DNA of 64,000 nucleotides. Origin: Chryseobacterium sp. Marseille-Q5410. GTDB taxonomy: Bacteria; Bacteroidota; Bacteroidia; Flavobacteriales; Weeksellaceae. Within the stretch, counting starts at the first letter, position 1. Each line of letters opens with the position of its first letter. Shown one piece after another: positions 18,170 to 26,944 of the stretch. The translations under genes and the position numbers were made by a program. The DNA is taken from contig CAMPOT010000001.1 in assembly GCA_946892665.1 (NCBI GenBank), positions 496,001-560,000 on the forward strand, written 5' to 3'. The notes below the pieces were generated by a model, which searched no databases, was not told the origin of the DNA, and saw only the letters and a list, made by a program, of their open reading frames with translations.

Positions 18170-18223
18170 AAATATACCATAATTTATTTTATGGTATATT
18201 TTATCTTTGTGGTATATTTTACA
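18170..18223 (+). promoter_or_regulatory. Promoter and operator array of the AraC-family gene
   Basis: AAATATACCAT (18170-18180) and ATGGTATATTT (18191-18201) form a perfect 11-base inverted repeat around 10 bases; a third half-site GTGGTATATTTTACA follows at 18209-18223. The -7 box TATCTTTG (18202-18209) lies between them. The start codon is at 18230. The layout suggests autoregulation, and the same half-site occurs at the USP promoter. Confidence 0.65.
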
Positions 18224-18229
18224 TCGCTT

Positions 18230-19111
18230 ATGGAAGATTTTGACACCTTGATAAAATATACTATTAAGAACATAAAGGAGCATGATGCGGACGTGGTAGA
18301 TTTTGCTTTTTACAGGTTTGCTCACTTCTTGAAGGATGCCCCGCATCTTTCGGAACCACACCGCCACGATTTTTACGCTTTAATTTACACTATTAAAGGT
18401 AATGGCTCGCACAGCATCGATTTTGAAGAATATCTAATCGCACCAAACCGGCTTTTTTTCATCAATTACGATCAAGTACATTCTTGGAATATTGCTTCCG
18501 ATGTCGAAGGGTATATCCTGCTTTTTTCAAAATCTTTTTACAATCTTATATTTACCGGTAATGATTTGGTGCAAAGCGATACGGCGGTAGAAAGTTTGCC
18601 GGTATATATCGACATACCCGAAGACGAGAAACATTTTTGGCTGAACATTTTTGAAAACATCAAACTCGAATTCCAAAAAAAGGAAGGCTATTCTCGGGAA
18701 GTCATCTGTTTGTTGCTGAAAACCTGCGTGCTGAAGATGTCCTCGGCGTCAGAGAACTCTAAATTCGAGGCTTCTGTCTCAGACCACAAGGGTTTATTGG
18801 TTTCCGAGTTCCGTAAGCTGGTCAATCTGCAGTTTCGGGAGAAGAAAATGCCTAAGGAATACGCTGCTCAATTGTCCGTAACGCCTAATTACCTTAATGC
18901 AGTGGTAAAAGAATATCTTGGCAAACCGGCCGGAAACGTCATTAAAAACCGTATTGTTTTGGAAGCCAAACGGCTGCTTTCGCACACAAAACTTTCCGTG
19001 AGGCAGATTTCTTTGGAATTGGGTTTTAGCGACAATTCTCATTTTGGGAAATATTTTAAAAATTCCACAGGTCAAACACCCGAAACATTCCGTAAGAATC
19101 TTCAGCATTAA
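18230..19111 (+). CDS. AraC family transcriptional regulator
   Basis: A 293-residue regulator starting at the ATG at 18230; an upstream ATG at 18158 would place the -7 box and operators inside the gene and is rejected. Residues 25-150 form a cupin-like sensor domain (HRHDFYALIYTIKGNGSHSIDF). The C-terminal 100 residues hold two helix-turn-helix motifs, YAAQLSVTPNYLNAVVKEY and ISLELGFSDNSHFGKYFK, ending in GQTPETFRK, the AraC signature. It probably binds the ATGGTATATTTTACA half-sites before itself and before the USP operon. The effector is unknown. Confidence 0.85.
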   Translation: MEDFDTLIKYTIKNIKEHDADVVDFAFYRFAHFLKDAPHLSEPHRHDFYALIYTIKGNGSHSIDFEEYLIAPNRLFFINYDQVHSWNIASDVEGYILLFSKSFYNLIFTGNDLVQSDTAVESLPVYIDIPEDEKHFWLNIFENIKLEFQKKEGYSREVICLLLKTCVLKMSSASENSKFEASVSDHKGLLVSEFRKLVNLQFREKKMPKEYAAQLSVTPNYLNAVVKEYLGKPAGNVIKNRIVLEAKRLLSHTKLSVRQISLELGFSDNSHFGKYFKNSTGQTPETFRKNLQH

Positions 19112-19193
19112 AATTTTCCTTAGTCCGAACCGTTTTCCCAAACTTCAGGAAAACAATATTTAACATTTAAATCTAAAATTTAAAATCATTAAT

Positions 19194-20903
19194 ATGATGA
19201 ACTCAACACAACATATAGAAATTTGTCCCTTAAAACCTGAACAGTATTCAGAATTATTGGACGTCATGAAGATGGCCTATCCCAATTGGCAGGTCGGTTA
19301 TTGGAGTGAAAAATCCATTCAAAAACTAACACAAATTTTTCCGGAAGGGCAGTTGGTTGTCCTTATCGAAGGAAAAGTTGCCGGATGCGCATTCTCGCTA
19401 ATTGTGGATTATGAAAAATTTGGCGACAGGCACACCTACGAACAAATCACCGGCAATTACACCTTTTCTACATTTGATGAAAACGGAAAAACGCTTTACG
19501 GTATAGAAGTCTTTATCCACCCGGATTACAGAGGATTACGATTAGGCAGAAGGTTGTATGATGCACGAAAAGAACTAGCCGAAAAACTGAACCTTAAGAA
19601 TATTATTTTCGGTGGCAGAATTCCTTTTTATCATAAATACGCCTATGAACTTTCACCAAAACAGTATCTTGAAAAAGTAAAACACAAGGAAATTTATGAC
19701 CCGGTGCTGAGTTTTCAGATGAGTAACGATTTCCACGTGAGAAAAATTATTAAAAACTATATTCCGGATGATGTGCAGAGCAAGGAGTTTGCAACGCTTT
19801 TGGAATGGAACAATGTCTTTTATGAAGATGAAGATTCCGACAAAAAAACACCAAAGAAAAACGTCCGCATCGGCTTGGTGCAGTGGAAGATGAGGATGTA
19901 TAAAAATTTGGATGATCTCTTTACACAGGCAGAATATTTTGTGGACGCCATTTCCGGCTACAAATCGGATTTTGCCTTGTTTCCGGAATATTTCAACACC
20001 TCGCTGATGGCGGAATTCAAAAATGTTTCTGAAGCCGAAGCCATGCGTTTGCTTTCCAAATACACGCTTCAAATCCGGGATAAATTTAGTGAATTGGCTG
20101 TTGCTTACAACGTCAATATCATTGCCGGAAGTATGCCTTTCTACGAAAACGGCGAACTGAAAAACACGGGTTTCCTGTGCCATAGAAACGGGAAAATAGA
20201 CCGTTACGACAAAATTCACATTACGCCCGACGAAACCAAATATTGGGGCTTGAAAGGTGGAGATACTATTAAAACTTTTGACACCGATGCCGGAAAAGTG
20301 GGCGTTTTAATTTGTTACGATGTCGAATTTCCGGAACTTCCCAGAATCTTGGCAGACCAAGGTATGCAGATTCTGTTTGTGCCTTACCTTACCGATACGC
20401 AGAATGCCTATATGCGTGTAAGAAAATGTGCCGAAGCCAGAGCCATAGAAAACGAATGTTATGTGGCGATTACGGGAAATGTAGGCAATCTTCCGCAGGT
20501 GGAAAATCTCGATATTCATTATTCGCAAAGTGCGGTTTTCACACCAAGTGATTTTGCCTTTCCGAGTAACGCCGTGAAAAGTGAATCCACACCAAACACT
20601 GAAATGATTTTGATATCTGATGTAGATTTAAAATTATTGGACGAACTCCACGAATATGGCAGCGTAAGAAACCTGAAAGACCGCAGAAGTGATCTTTATA
20701 AAATTATGTCCTGCACCAAGGTGCTTGAAGTGAAAGAGATTGCTTCAGGACGAAAACTGCCTGTAGAAGTGGAAGCGCGTTATATCGGCCTTAGAAACCG
20801 CGTAGATATGCCGGTCGGAACTATAGGAATGATTGGCATCAACGAAATTATGCAGGAAAAACGTAAAGAAAAAAATGTAAGAAATGGAAAAGTCCGTTCA
20901 TAA
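19194..20903 (+). CDS. Bifunctional GNAT acetyltransferase / carbon-nitrogen hydrolase
   Basis: A 569-residue fusion. Residues 1-165 form a GNAT domain with acetyl-CoA loop HPDYRGLRLGRRLYDARKE. Residues about 225-510 form a nitrilase-superfamily domain whose catalytic triad is visible: Glu in FALFPEYF, Lys in DKIHITPDE, Cys in VLICYDVEFPE. Family members hydrolyse amides or nitriles, and this fused architecture is known in Bacteroidota and proteobacteria. Start chosen at the second of two adjacent Met codons region (ATGATG at 19194). It follows the AraC-type regulator, probably one of its targets, and is neighbour to the racemase gene, hinting at an amide or amino-acid pathway. Confidence 0.85.
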   Translation: MMNSTQHIEICPLKPEQYSELLDVMKMAYPNWQVGYWSEKSIQKLTQIFPEGQLVVLIEGKVAGCAFSLIVDYEKFGDRHTYEQITGNYTFSTFDENGKTLYGIEVFIHPDYRGLRLGRRLYDARKELAEKLNLKNIIFGGRIPFYHKYAYELSPKQYLEKVKHKEIYDPVLSFQMSNDFHVRKIIKNYIPDDVQSKEFATLLEWNNVFYEDEDSDKKTPKKNVRIGLVQWKMRMYKNLDDLFTQAEYFVDAISGYKSDFALFPEYFNTSLMAEFKNVSEAEAMRLLSKYTLQIRDKFSELAVAYNVNIIAGSMPFYENGELKNTGFLCHRNGKIDRYDKIHITPDETKYWGLKGGDTIKTFDTDAGKVGVLICYDVEFPELPRILADQGMQILFVPYLTDTQNAYMRVRKCAEARAIENECYVAITGNVGNLPQVENLDIHYSQSAVFTPSDFAFPSNAVKSESTPNTEMILISDVDLKLLDELHEYGSVRNLKDRRSDLYKIMSCTKVLEVKEIASGRKLPVEVEARYIGLRNRVDMPVGTIGMIGINEIMQEKRKEKNVRNGKVRS

Positions 20904-20924
20904 AAAACTCAACGAGTTACAGTC

Positions 20925-21553
20925 CACTGCAATCAGCGGAATGTCGTTGGTTTCATTCTCGGGATGAATATGATCGGCATAAATTTTTCTGTTTTGATGG
21001 GCGCTTCCGCCGCTTTATTGGTGGGTATTGGTTTGGGTTTGCAGAATATTTTCAGCGACTTTGTTTCAAGAATTGTGTTGCTGTTGGATTCGAGCATTAA
21101 AGTGGGCGATATTATTGAAGTGGATAACCTGGTGTGACAGGTGAAGGAAATTAATTTGAGAACTACCACCGTTTTAACGCGGGACGACAAATATGTGATT
21201 CTGCCCAATACTTTTCTCACCAAAAATAATCTGTTCAACTGGACGCACAGCAATCTCAATTCAAGGTTTGATATTCAGGTTGGCGTTGCTTACAGTTCCG
21301 ATGTTCAAACTGTTATGGATATTTTAAAATCTGTAACTGCCGCTAATCCTAAAGTGGCAAAAACACCGGAACCGTTCGTTAGATTTAATGATTATGCAGA
21401 CTCTGCCCTCATTTTTAATGTCTATTTCTGGTCAAGTGATCCGTTCAGGGTAGAAAATCTTAAAAGTGAATTGAGAGTTAAATATTTTGAAGCGTTCAGA
21501 GAGCACGATATTGAAATTCCTTTTCCTCAGAGAGTTGTTCACCAGGTAAAATG
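20925..21553 (+). pseudogene. MscS-type mechanosensitive channel, N-truncated with internal stop
   Basis: An open frame from about 20925 encodes the pore helix and beta domain of a small-conductance channel (SVLMGASAALLVGIGLGLQNIFSDF, then IKVGDIIEV), hits TGA at 21136-21138 where relatives have Gly-Gln-Val (VGQVKEI), and continues in frame to 21553 with the C-terminal domain. The N-terminal membrane helices are absent. Two independent lesions mean the gene is dead. An intact MscS gene follows 31 bases later, so the pair may be an old tandem of related channels. Confidence 0.75.
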
Positions 21554-21584
21554 ATGAGGATTTATTAATCAATATGTAATCTAA

Positions 21585-22460
21585 ATGGAAACCGGAAAAT
21601 TAATACAGTCATTTCAGGACAGTTGGAACAGTTTTGTAGAACAGATTCCCAGTATCCTTGCCGCAATTTTGGTAATTGCACTGGGTATTTTTATAGCCAA
21701 TAAACTCACGGACCTTTCACGGAAGTTTATAGCAGGCAAATCGGCAGACCCTTTGATGACCAATTTTTTGATCAAAGCCATTAAAACGGTATTTGTCATT
21801 ATCGTTATTATGTTCGGGCTGAAAGTTGCCGGTTTGGACGGAATTGCTACAGGAGTTTTAACAGCGGCAGGTGCTTCCGCAGTGATTTTGGGATTTGCCT
21901 TTAAAGATATTGGCGAAAATTTTATTTCGGGAATTATTCTGTCCTTCAACAGGCCTTTCAACATTAATGATACGGTGAGCATTGGCGATATATTCGGCAG
22001 GGTGAAATCCATGGAGTTCCGCTACACCAAACTGAAGACTTTTGACGGAAAAGATGTCTACATTCCGAACAGCGACGTGATAAAAAAACCGGTGTTCAAC
22101 TTTACCGAAGACGGTTATTTCCGGATGGATTTTATGGTCGGAATTGCTTATGAAAACGATATCGACCAAGCCAAAAAAATCATTTTGAACACGATGAACA
22201 GTCATCCGCTTTCCTTAAAAGATGAAGACCGCGAACCTTTCGTAATGACGGACGAACTGGGTGTTAATTCCATCAATATCAAGATCTTTTTCTGGGTAGC
22301 AGCCGAAGATTACCGGCGCGATGCCCTGATGATTCGCAGCGAAATGATTGATCAGGTGAAAATCAATCTGCTTGCCAACGGAATTTCTATGCCGGCCAAC
22401 ATTCAGGGGACCATTTCGGGACTTCGGGACTTTTTTCTTTCTCACACCTTTGCTTCATAA
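21585..22460 (+). CDS. MscS family small-conductance mechanosensitive channel
   Basis: A 291-residue inner-membrane channel. Three helices are visible: about 20-40 (ILAAILVIALGIFIA), 62-80 (FVIIVIMFGLKVAG) and the pore helix 85-110 with Gly/Ala pattern (GVLTAAGASAVILGFAFKDIGENFISG). The cytoplasmic beta domain follows (VSIGDIFGRVKSMEFRYTKLKT). It opens on membrane tension to release solutes in hypo-osmotic shock. It ends 19 bases before the HTH protein gene. The neighbouring truncated homologue is not close enough in the C-terminus to be a simple recent copy. Confidence 0.88.
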   Translation: METGKLIQSFQDSWNSFVEQIPSILAAILVIALGIFIANKLTDLSRKFIAGKSADPLMTNFLIKAIKTVFVIIVIMFGLKVAGLDGIATGVLTAAGASAVILGFAFKDIGENFISGIILSFNRPFNINDTVSIGDIFGRVKSMEFRYTKLKTFDGKDVYIPNSDVIKKPVFNFTEDGYFRMDFMVGIAYENDIDQAKKIILNTMNSHPLSLKDEDREPFVMTDELGVNSINIKIFFWVAAEDYRRDALMIRSEMIDQVKINLLANGISMPANIQGTISGLRDFFLSHTFAS

Positions 22461-22479
22461 TCTTAAACAAACAATTTTT

Positions 22480-22761
22480 ATGGAAGCAATTATTTTATCC
22501 AAAGAGCAATTTGATGGTCTAATCTCAAAAATTAATGAGATTCACGAAAAACTTAACGCTAAGACAGCACCAAAACAGGAAGTATTCCTGGACAATGAAG
22601 AATTAATCGCAATGCTGAAAATCTCACGCAGAACTGCACAGACCTGGCGCGATGAAGGTAAAATTTCTTTTTCCCAGGTAGGCAGTAAAATCTACTACAA
22701 ACTGTCTGATGTTGAAAAGACAATGCAGGATCACTGCAACAAATCCTTCGCAAAAAAGTGA
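22480..22761 (+). CDS. Helix-turn-helix protein, excisionase-like
   Basis: A 93-residue protein starting at the ATG at 22480. A short coiled region is followed by a MerR/Xis-type helix-turn-helix (DNEELIAMLKISRRTAQTWRDEGKISFSQVGSKIYYKLSDVEK). Such small proteins accompany mobile elements of Bacteroidota, and this one precedes a VapE-type gene, a pairing often seen on integrated elements. It may regulate that gene or act in excision; no integrase is visible nearby. Confidence 0.7.
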   Translation: MEAIILSKEQFDGLISKINEIHEKLNAKTAPKQEVFLDNEELIAMLKISRRTAQTWRDEGKISFSQVGSKIYYKLSDVEKTMQDHCNKSFAKK

Positions 22762-22776
22762 ATGTTATTCAACTAC

Positions 22777-22860
22777 CTGCGCTTTGCTAAGCGTTAGCGC
22801 CTTTGCGAACCTTAAAATTATGCGCAAAGACTGTAAAGAAAATACTTTGCGGACTTTGCG
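22777..22860. repeat. Intergenic inverted repeat
   Basis: TTATGCGCAAAG and CTTTGCGTATAA face each other about 25 bases apart, preceded by CTTTGCTAAGCGTTAGCGC. A hairpin of this type looks like a dispersed intergenic palindrome; function is not evident. Confidence 0.4.
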
Positions 22861-22886
22861 TATAATTTTTCAATTTAAAATCTAAA

Positions 22887-25091
22887 ATGCAAAATCTAAA
22901 ATTTCAAATAATGAAATCCACCATATTCAAAAACTTCAACGAAGTAACCGAACAGAAAGACATTCTAAAAATCTTATCAGATATAAAAACCGGCGTATAT
23001 CAAAGCGCAATCACATATTTAAGAAAATCTCTAGCCGACGATAAAAAGGAAGCCGCAGAGAGAGCCAAAAAATCACTTCCCGCATTTACACCCAGTGCAA
23101 CATTCAACGGAGGTAGAAAAATGGAATTCCTTACCAATTACAACGGCTTAATGGTACTGGATATAGACAAACTCGAAAAAGAAAAACTGCAGCAGTGTAA
23201 GACCAAAATCAGAATGGATGATTTTGTATTTGCTTCATTCGTAAGTCCTTCAGGAAATGGACTAAAAATTTTCGTGAAAGTTTCGACGGATAAAGAACAG
23301 CATAAAGAAACTTTTTTGAAACTTCAGCGATATTTCGAAGAATTATTGCAGGTAGGAATCGACAAATCAGGAAAAGACATAACCCGGCTTTGCTTCTTTT
23401 CTTACGATCCTGAATTATACCTGAACGAAAATGCTGAAACATTTTATTCAAATGCTGAGAAAGGTTCTAATGAAAAAAAGCAAAATCCTATAAGTACCGA
23501 TAACCGAAAATCAACAACCGATAACGAAGAAGCCATTTACGAGCACAGTGTAAGATTTACCGAGAAAAAAATCCAGTTCACAGAAGGCAACCGCAATAAT
23601 TTCGTTTTTGCTTTGGCCAATAATCTCAACCGCAAAGGTATTTCCGAAGCAATGGCTTTAGGCTATATTTTAGCAGATTACGGTTATTACGCAAAAGAAG
23701 TAACAACCGCAGTTCAAAGTGCCTATCAAAACACCGCAGAACATAACACAGATACTAGCAAGCCAAATCCAAAAAAATCAAAACCCGAGCGATTGACAAG
23801 CGATAGAAAAAATTCCGGTGAATCGTCCGTGACAAAAACCCCAGATGGAAATTTCTCTGATGACGAGGAAGAACAACCTTCATATATTGACAAATTGGAG
23901 AACTTCTTAAACAACCGTTACAACTTTCGATACAACACTGTTTTAGGAAAACTGGAATTCAAAACTTTGAAAGCCTATAAATATAAGCCAATGACCGACT
24001 TCACAGAAAACTCAATCCTTCGCGAAATTTTGAAAGCAAAAGTGAAATGCAGTATCAATTCCTTGCGGAATTTACTCCATTCCGACTATTGCGAAATGTA
24101 TGATCCGTTTGAAGATTACTTCAACAATCTGCCTGTAAATTCTGATGTAACCGACTACATAGAACTGCTTGCAGACACCATAACCACTACAAAACAGGAT
24201 TTGTGGAGAATATGCTTTAAAAAATGGTTTGTCGCAGTGGTAGCGTGTGTTTTGGATGAAAAACAGGTAAACCAAACTGTAATAGTTTTTTCAGGAAAAC
24301 AGGGCTTAGGAAAAACCACTTGGATAGAAAAACTAATGCCGAAACAACTCAAAGAATATATCTTTTCCGGAACCATAAACCCGAGCAATAAAGACACTTT
24401 AATTCACTTGGCAGAATGTATGCTGATTAATTTGGACGAACTCGAAAACCTTAATAAAACCGAAATTGGTTCACTAAAAGAAATTATTACAAAAACCCAT
24501 ATCAGAATGCGAAAAGCCTACGGCCACAACAATGAAAATATGCCAAGACGCGCCAGCTTCGCCGGCTCCGTCAACACCGCCCAGTTTTTAAATGATACTA
24601 CAGGTTCAAGAAGATTTTTATGTTTTGAAGTAGAAAACATAGAATACACTCATAATATTGATATTCACAAAGTTTATGCACAGGCTTTGCAATTACACAA
24701 ATCAGGTTTCCGCCATTGGTTTAACCAGGAAGAAATCAAAGAAATTAATGCCAATAACGAACAGTATCAGTTAAGAAGTCCGGAAGAGGAATTGCTTTTG
24801 ACCTGGTTTGAGCCTGCTACGAAACAAAATGCGAATGCATTCATGAATACTACGCAAATTGCCGTAGCGTTAGCAGAAAGAGCCAAAATGAATATCACAG
24901 ACGGAACGGTTCATAAATTGGGTAGGGCATTGAAAAAACACAATTTCTTGCGCCACACAAAAAACAATGCTTATGTTTATGCTTTAAAAGAACTTACGTT
25001 TTCAGAAGTAGAAGCGAAAATGAAGAATTCTGAAAGCGAAAAAGAAAATATTTCTCAGGTAAAACAGTTGCCATTTAGGTTTACCGAATAA
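22887..25091 (+). CDS. VapE/VirE-type protein: BT4734-like domain plus VapE ATPase
   Basis: A 734-residue protein. Residues about 40-200 match the BT4734/VirE N-terminal domain (FNGGRKMEFLTNYNGLMVLDIDKL, then FVSPSGNGLKIFVKV), related to primase-like folds. After a low-complexity linker (about 270-330), residues about 420-640 form the VapE-type ATPase (Walker A GKQGLGKTTW; INLDELENLN as Walker B; RRASFAGSVN; sensor region TGSRRFLCFEVE). A C-terminal winged-helix end follows. VapE proteins act as helicase-like replication factors of phages, satellites and islands. The gene is intact; a damaged copy lies at 14401-15236. The start may instead be the ATG at 22911. Confidence 0.8.
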   Translation: MQNLKFQIMKSTIFKNFNEVTEQKDILKILSDIKTGVYQSAITYLRKSLADDKKEAAERAKKSLPAFTPSATFNGGRKMEFLTNYNGLMVLDIDKLEKEKLQQCKTKIRMDDFVFASFVSPSGNGLKIFVKVSTDKEQHKETFLKLQRYFEELLQVGIDKSGKDITRLCFFSYDPELYLNENAETFYSNAEKGSNEKKQNPISTDNRKSTTDNEEAIYEHSVRFTEKKIQFTEGNRNNFVFALANNLNRKGISEAMALGYILADYGYYAKEVTTAVQSAYQNTAEHNTDTSKPNPKKSKPERLTSDRKNSGESSVTKTPDGNFSDDEEEQPSYIDKLENFLNNRYNFRYNTVLGKLEFKTLKAYKYKPMTDFTENSILREILKAKVKCSINSLRNLLHSDYCEMYDPFEDYFNNLPVNSDVTDYIELLADTITTTKQDLWRICFKKWFVAVVACVLDEKQVNQTVIVFSGKQGLGKTTWIEKLMPKQLKEYIFSGTINPSNKDTLIHLAECMLINLDELENLNKTEIGSLKEIITKTHIRMRKAYGHNNENMPRRASFAGSVNTAQFLNDTTGSRRFLCFEVENIEYTHNIDIHKVYAQALQLHKSGFRHWFNQEEIKEINANNEQYQLRSPEEELLLTWFEPATKQNANAFMNTTQIAVALAERAKMNITDGTVHKLGRALKKHNFLRHTKNNAYVYALKELTFSEVEAKMKNSESEKENISQVKQLPFRFTE

Positions 25092-25100
25092 GATATTTAG

Positions 25101-25131
25101 AAAAGTGCAGATTAGTTTCTGCACTTTTTTT
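25101..25131 (+). terminator. Terminator after VapE-type gene
   Basis: AAAAGTGCAG, an 8-base loop and CTGCACTTTTTT form a perfect hairpin with a T tract, ten bases after the stop codon. Confidence 0.85.
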
Positions 25132-25153
25132 ACTGCGAGAAATCATTGAAAAA

Positions 25154-25195
25154 ATAAAAAAAATGTATTTCTATAAAAAAAATGTATTAAATTTG
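25154..25195 (+). promoter_or_regulatory. Promoter of the copper operon with direct-repeat operator
   Basis: ATAAAAAAAATGTATT occurs twice, at 25154-25169 and 25173-25188, two turns apart. The second copy runs into TAAATTTG (25188-25195), a Bacteroidota -7 box, 18 bases before the first gene of the operon. The repeats could bind a copper-responsive regulator, but no such gene is adjacent. Confidence 0.5.
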
Positions 25196-25212
25196 TTCTG
25201 TATTTCATTGTA

Positions 25213-25629
25213 ATGCGTTGTTTTTCTCACATACTTTCGTTAATTTATATACTTGCATTTTTGTTAGTGTATACTTCCTCGCAGGGTTGTGAAACTATAG
25301 AAAAACCACTTTCCAAAGTGATGGTTACAGGAAAAACATTTATCACCAAATCCCCACTTAAAAAAATATCAGAATGCACCGGTGAAAACTGCAACGCAGG
25401 GTGCTGTGACAAAGGAGCTCACAAACATGGTTCCGAAGATTGCAACGGTAGTTGCAACAGTAGCGGTTGCGCAATGGGACATTCTTTCTCGGGATTTGCA
25501 AATCTAAATAATTTATTGGGCTTTAATTCTTTAGTAATTGCTTACCGAAAAAAGTCCTCCTTCTATTATCAGAATCCAATTTATTCTTTTGGCTTTCATA
25601 ACATTTGGCAACCGCCAAAAATAGGTTAA
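25213..25629 (+). CDS. Cys-rich secreted protein at head of copper operon
   Basis: A 138-residue protein with an N-terminal signal (residues 1-24, SHILSLIYILAFLLVYTSS). The middle is rich in Cys and His (CTGENCNAGCCDKGAHKHGSED, then CNGSCNSSGCAMGH), a plausible metal-binding stretch, and the end FGFHNIWQPPKIG is a motif I recall from small proteins next to metal-resistance genes in Bacteroidota. It probably binds or senses copper in the periplasm. No enzyme family is recognised. Confidence 0.55.
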   Translation: MRCFSHILSLIYILAFLLVYTSSQGCETIEKPLSKVMVTGKTFITKSPLKKISECTGENCNAGCCDKGAHKHGSEDCNGSCNSSGCAMGHSFSGFANLNNLLGFNSLVIAYRKKSSFYYQNPIYSFGFHNIWQPPKIG

Positions 25630-25764
25630 TATTCTTTTTGCGTAGCCAGAAGTGTGTCTATACTTCCGCTTTCGTTGTTTCTCAAAATTTTTAAAAAGAA
25701 CATTAAAATGCACTAGCGTAAAATTCGGTTTGTGCGCTTTATTCACAATTAATCTATTAGAAAA

Positions 25765-26430
25765 ATGAAAACAATCATTACTGTAGCATTCGTTGCTATT
25801 ACACTTACCTCCTGCAAAAAATTTGAAACAAATAACCAGAATACACGGATGCAGGAAGATATGGATCATTCAACTACGATTTATGAAAATGGTTCTATGA
25901 TGCAGGATTCCGCAAAGATGAACGGAAATATGGATCATAACAATATGGCTGAAAAAACCGAAGATGCAAAAACAACCGTAACCACGAAACAGGGAGATAT
26001 TAATTTGCAAGGTGTTTTTTCGTCTTATCTTGCTCTGAAAAATGCTTTGGTTTCTGATGATGCCAACACAGCATCAACTTCTGCAGGCGTGTTAAAAAAT
26101 GCAGTGGAAAAATTGGACAAATCCAAAATTCCTTCAGAAAAATCTGCCACTTTTAACGATGCTGTTGCAGATATGGAAGAACACGCTTCGCACATTATTG
26201 GTAAAGCGGGTGATATTGAGCACCAAAGAGAGCATTTTGCACTTTTAAGCAAAGATGTTTATCAGTTGGCAAAAGATTTTGGTGCAGGTCAAACGCTTTA
26301 CAAAGAATTCTGCCCTATGTATGATGATAACAAAGGTGGATTTTGGTTAAGCGAAAGAAAAGAAATTAAAAATCCATTTTTTGGCAAAAAAATGCTGAAA
26401 TGTGGTGAAGTTCAGGAAACTTTGAAATGA
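25765..26430 (+). CDS. DUF3347 lipoprotein with Met/His-rich linker
   Basis: A 221-residue lipoprotein (lipobox LTSC, Cys17). Residues 30-70 are rich in Met, His and Asp (MQEDMDHS, MMQDSAKMNGNMDHNNM), typical of copper-binding segments. Residues 85-215 form a DUF3347 domain: YLALKNALVSDDANTAS, EHQREHFALLSKDVYQL and the end FCPMYDDNKGGFWLSERKEIKNPFFGKKMLKCGEV, which conserves the CPM and C-G motifs. These domains go with Cus-type efflux and are thought to bind metal. Its stop overlaps the next start (ATGA), so translation is coupled. Confidence 0.85.
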   Translation: MKTIITVAFVAITLTSCKKFETNNQNTRMQEDMDHSTTIYENGSMMQDSAKMNGNMDHNNMAEKTEDAKTTVTTKQGDINLQGVFSSYLALKNALVSDDANTASTSAGVLKNAVEKLDKSKIPSEKSATFNDAVADMEEHASHIIGKAGDIEHQREHFALLSKDVYQLAKDFGAGQTLYKEFCPMYDDNKGGFWLSERKEIKNPFFGKKMLKCGEVQETLK

Positions 26431-26879
26431 TGCCTAAAATTTCAAGATGTTTCTTACTGCTGATTGTAAGTGTGTTTGTGGTGATGCAATTTTTCAGACC
26501 GGAAAGGAATGTTGAACCAACAGGTGCCCAAAACATTCTACCTGCTGATATGCATGCATCAGGTGAAGTTCAGAAAATTCTTGCAACTTCCTGTTTCGAC
26601 TGCCACAGTAACCACACTAATTACCCTTGGTATTCCAATATACAACCTGTGGGTTGGTGGTTAAAAACTCATATTACAGAAGGGAAAGAAGCACTTAATT
26701 TTTCCGATTTTAAAAATTTAGGACCAATAAGAAGACGTTCCAAATTAGAGTCGGTGCTGAAGCAGATTCAACAGAACAAAATGCCCTTGCCTGCTTACAT
26801 AAAGTTACACCCTGAAAGCAAAATGAATAATCAGCAAAAAAAAATAATATCACAATGGATAAAGGTTGTAAATAAATAG
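26427..26879 (+). CDS. Heme-binding domain protein (cytochrome c-like)
   Basis: A 150-residue protein with an N-terminal membrane anchor (residues 9-22) and one CxxCH heme motif (SCFDCHSNHTNYPWYSNIQPVGWWL near residues 52-75), as in the small haem-bd family of Bacteroidota. It is expected to sit on the periplasmic side of the inner membrane and carry electrons. In the copper operon it may accept or supply electrons for copper oxidation by the downstream multicopper oxidase; that link is inference. Confidence 0.8.
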   Translation: MMPKISRCFLLLIVSVFVVMQFFRPERNVEPTGAQNILPADMHASGEVQKILATSCFDCHSNHTNYPWYSNIQPVGWWLKTHITEGKEALNFSDFKNLGPIRRRSKLESVLKQIQQNKMPLPAYIKLHPESKMNNQQKKIISQWIKVVNK

Positions 26880-26944
26880 ACTTAAAAAGTCCCTCAACTT
26901 AATCCCCATTATTAACTAACTAAAGTCTTAAAATAATTTTCAAA

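Noticed and set aside
18158-18229. Longer start for the AraC-family gene
   Set aside because: It would place the -7 box and the operator repeats inside the coding region; the ATG at 18230 begins the usual N-terminus.
22777-22860. Attachment site for the HTH/vapE pair
   Set aside because: The inverted repeat has no second copy at the other end of the region and no integrase is nearby.
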